Shown here: piece after piece, positions 45,055-45,613 of the stretch
Layout: the number at the start of each line of letters is the position of its first letter
How positions within the stretch are numbered: the first letter of the stretch is position 1
Source: an uncultured archaeon
Lineage (GTDB): Archaea; Halobacteriota; Halobacteria; Halobacteriales; Haloferacaceae
NCBI GenBank assembly: GCA_937138675.1
Contig: CAKZPG010000082.1
Coordinates: 1 to 45,613, forward strand
Direction: 5' to 3'
DNA: 45,613 bases
Program-made: the position numbers and the translations under genes
Notes under the pieces: generated by a model
What the model saw: only the letters and a program-made list of their open reading frames with translations
The model's database searches: none
Told to the model about the DNA's origin: nothing

Positions 45055-45560
45055 TCAGAACCCGAACAGCGGCGGGTCGAACGTATCGTTTGCTGAGACT
45101 CCGTCGGCGGTGACAGTGACCAGCTCGTCATCGAACGGTGTGAACGAGAACTCCCCGCGGGAGCCGCCATACGCGGTCGCCGGACGCTGCTGGAGCTGGT
45201 CGCGGGGGTAGGCGGGTGCGATCCGCTCGCCGGACCCGGAGCCCGGCGGTCGTGTCGCTCCGGTGGTGGATACCGGCCCACCTCCGGGTGTAGGACGGGG
45301 TCGTCGCGAGCTTGTTCAGTTCGCCCCCGACGGTCGGGTCGGCGTCGATGGATTCCAGTATGCTGTAGTCGTACTTGGATGGGAGCGTTTCGGGTCTGTG
45401 ATCTCGCCCTTTTCTTCAAAGTAGGCCTTGAATACCGTCGTACACGACCCCGCCGACACCGCGTGACCGCCCGGATACGACGGATGGGTCGGGCTCCCCT
45501 CCGGGTACGCCTGCGGGAGGAGCGCCGTACCGAACTTCGTCTCGGTGCGAGCGAGCGCCT
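45055..45560 (-). pseudogene. Decayed vanadium-haloperoxidase / PAP2-superfamily gene (3' part)
   Basis: Three minus-strand frames join into one protein. First QALARTETKFGTALLPQAYP, GSPTHPSYPGGHAVSAGS, CTTVFKAYFEEKGEITD. Then ETLPSKYDYSILESIDADPT, VGGELNKLAT, RRWAGIHHRSDTTAGL. Then GERIAPAYPRDQLQQRPATA, GEFSFTPFDDELVTVTADGV, ending LFGF at TGA 45057-45055. The pattern HPSYPGGHAV and WAGIHHRSD matches conserved metal/phosphate-site motifs of haloperoxidase-like PAP2 proteins. At least two frame changes break it, and its 5' half is replaced at 45561 by element-like sequence. Confidence 0.65.
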
Positions 45561-45613
45561 GTAAACTACCCTACCCTACTTCGCTCACCCCATACGGGGT
45601 TCGCTCGTTGAGG
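45561..45613 (-). repeat. Possible element end at the window edge
   Basis: The minus strand reads CGAACCCCGTATGGGGTGAG then CGAAGTAGGGTAGGGTAGTT and TAC. The palindrome ACCCC-GTAT-GGGGT is followed after a GTAGGGTAGGG repeat by TTTAC, the same hairpin-then-TTTAC arrangement as the other palindromes. It abuts the broken haloperoxidase-like gene, suggesting insertion there. The element continues outside the window. Confidence 0.4.

Overview
The window is chromosomal DNA from an extremely halophilic archaeon (class Halobacteria). It is GC-rich, its proteins are strongly acidic, and promoters are archaeal TATA boxes placed about 25-30 nt before many start codons. The first 54 bases are the complement of the 5' end of an archaeal 16S rRNA gene. 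The gene families (MC1 chromatin protein, haloarchaeal 2Fe-2S ferredoxin, bacterial-type NAD+ DNA ligase, DUF5828 and others) fit this group. Most of the window is a housekeeping region.

Layout. (1) 1-1166: start of a ribosomal RNA operon transcribed leftward, with its leader and candidate tandem promoters, then the MC1 gene pointing the same way. (2) 1325-2585: a small AbrB-like protein and pyrD. (3) 2587-15373: a long leftward series related to translation and nucleic acids: Hel308/Brr2-type helicase, a frameshifted NucS-N-like zinc-finger gene, endA, trpS, pheS, pheT and valS. (4) 15996-18274: lpdA, a small lipoprotein and ferredoxin. (5) 18568-23011: hisI with a coiled-coil partner, glmM, hisA and hisB. 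(6) 23008-29738: an ACT-domain regulator, an IMPACT-family protein, upp, small membrane and zinc-ribbon proteins, a CobW GTPase, a DUF5828 protein and an HTH regulator. (7) 29776-40188: amino-acid biosynthesis, with thrC, serA, serB, two metY-type sulfhydrylases around metX, and a class V aminotransferase. (8) 40189-40673: relic of an IS200/IS605-type element. (9) 40782-44990: ligA and an ABC exporter pair. (10) 45055-45613: a decayed vanadium-haloperoxidase-like gene cut by what looks like another element end.

The genes combine into several pathways. Serine: serA, serB and a candidate class V transaminase. Methionine/cysteine: metX and two sulfhydrylases. Threonine: thrC. Histidine: hisI, hisA and hisB. 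Pyrimidines: pyrD and upp. tRNA maturation and charging: endA-trpS and pheST-valS.

Two themes stand out. First, a dispersed family of short palindromes ending in TTYAC, plus one hairpin pair ending in TCAA, look like orphan right ends of IS200/IS605 (TnpB-type) elements. No tnpA or intact tnpB is present. Second, several otherwise coherent genes are broken by single-base shifts, often in G/C runs, so either gene decay or assembly error is at work. I found no CRISPR array, tRNA gene, replication origin, prophage or clearly new multi-gene system.
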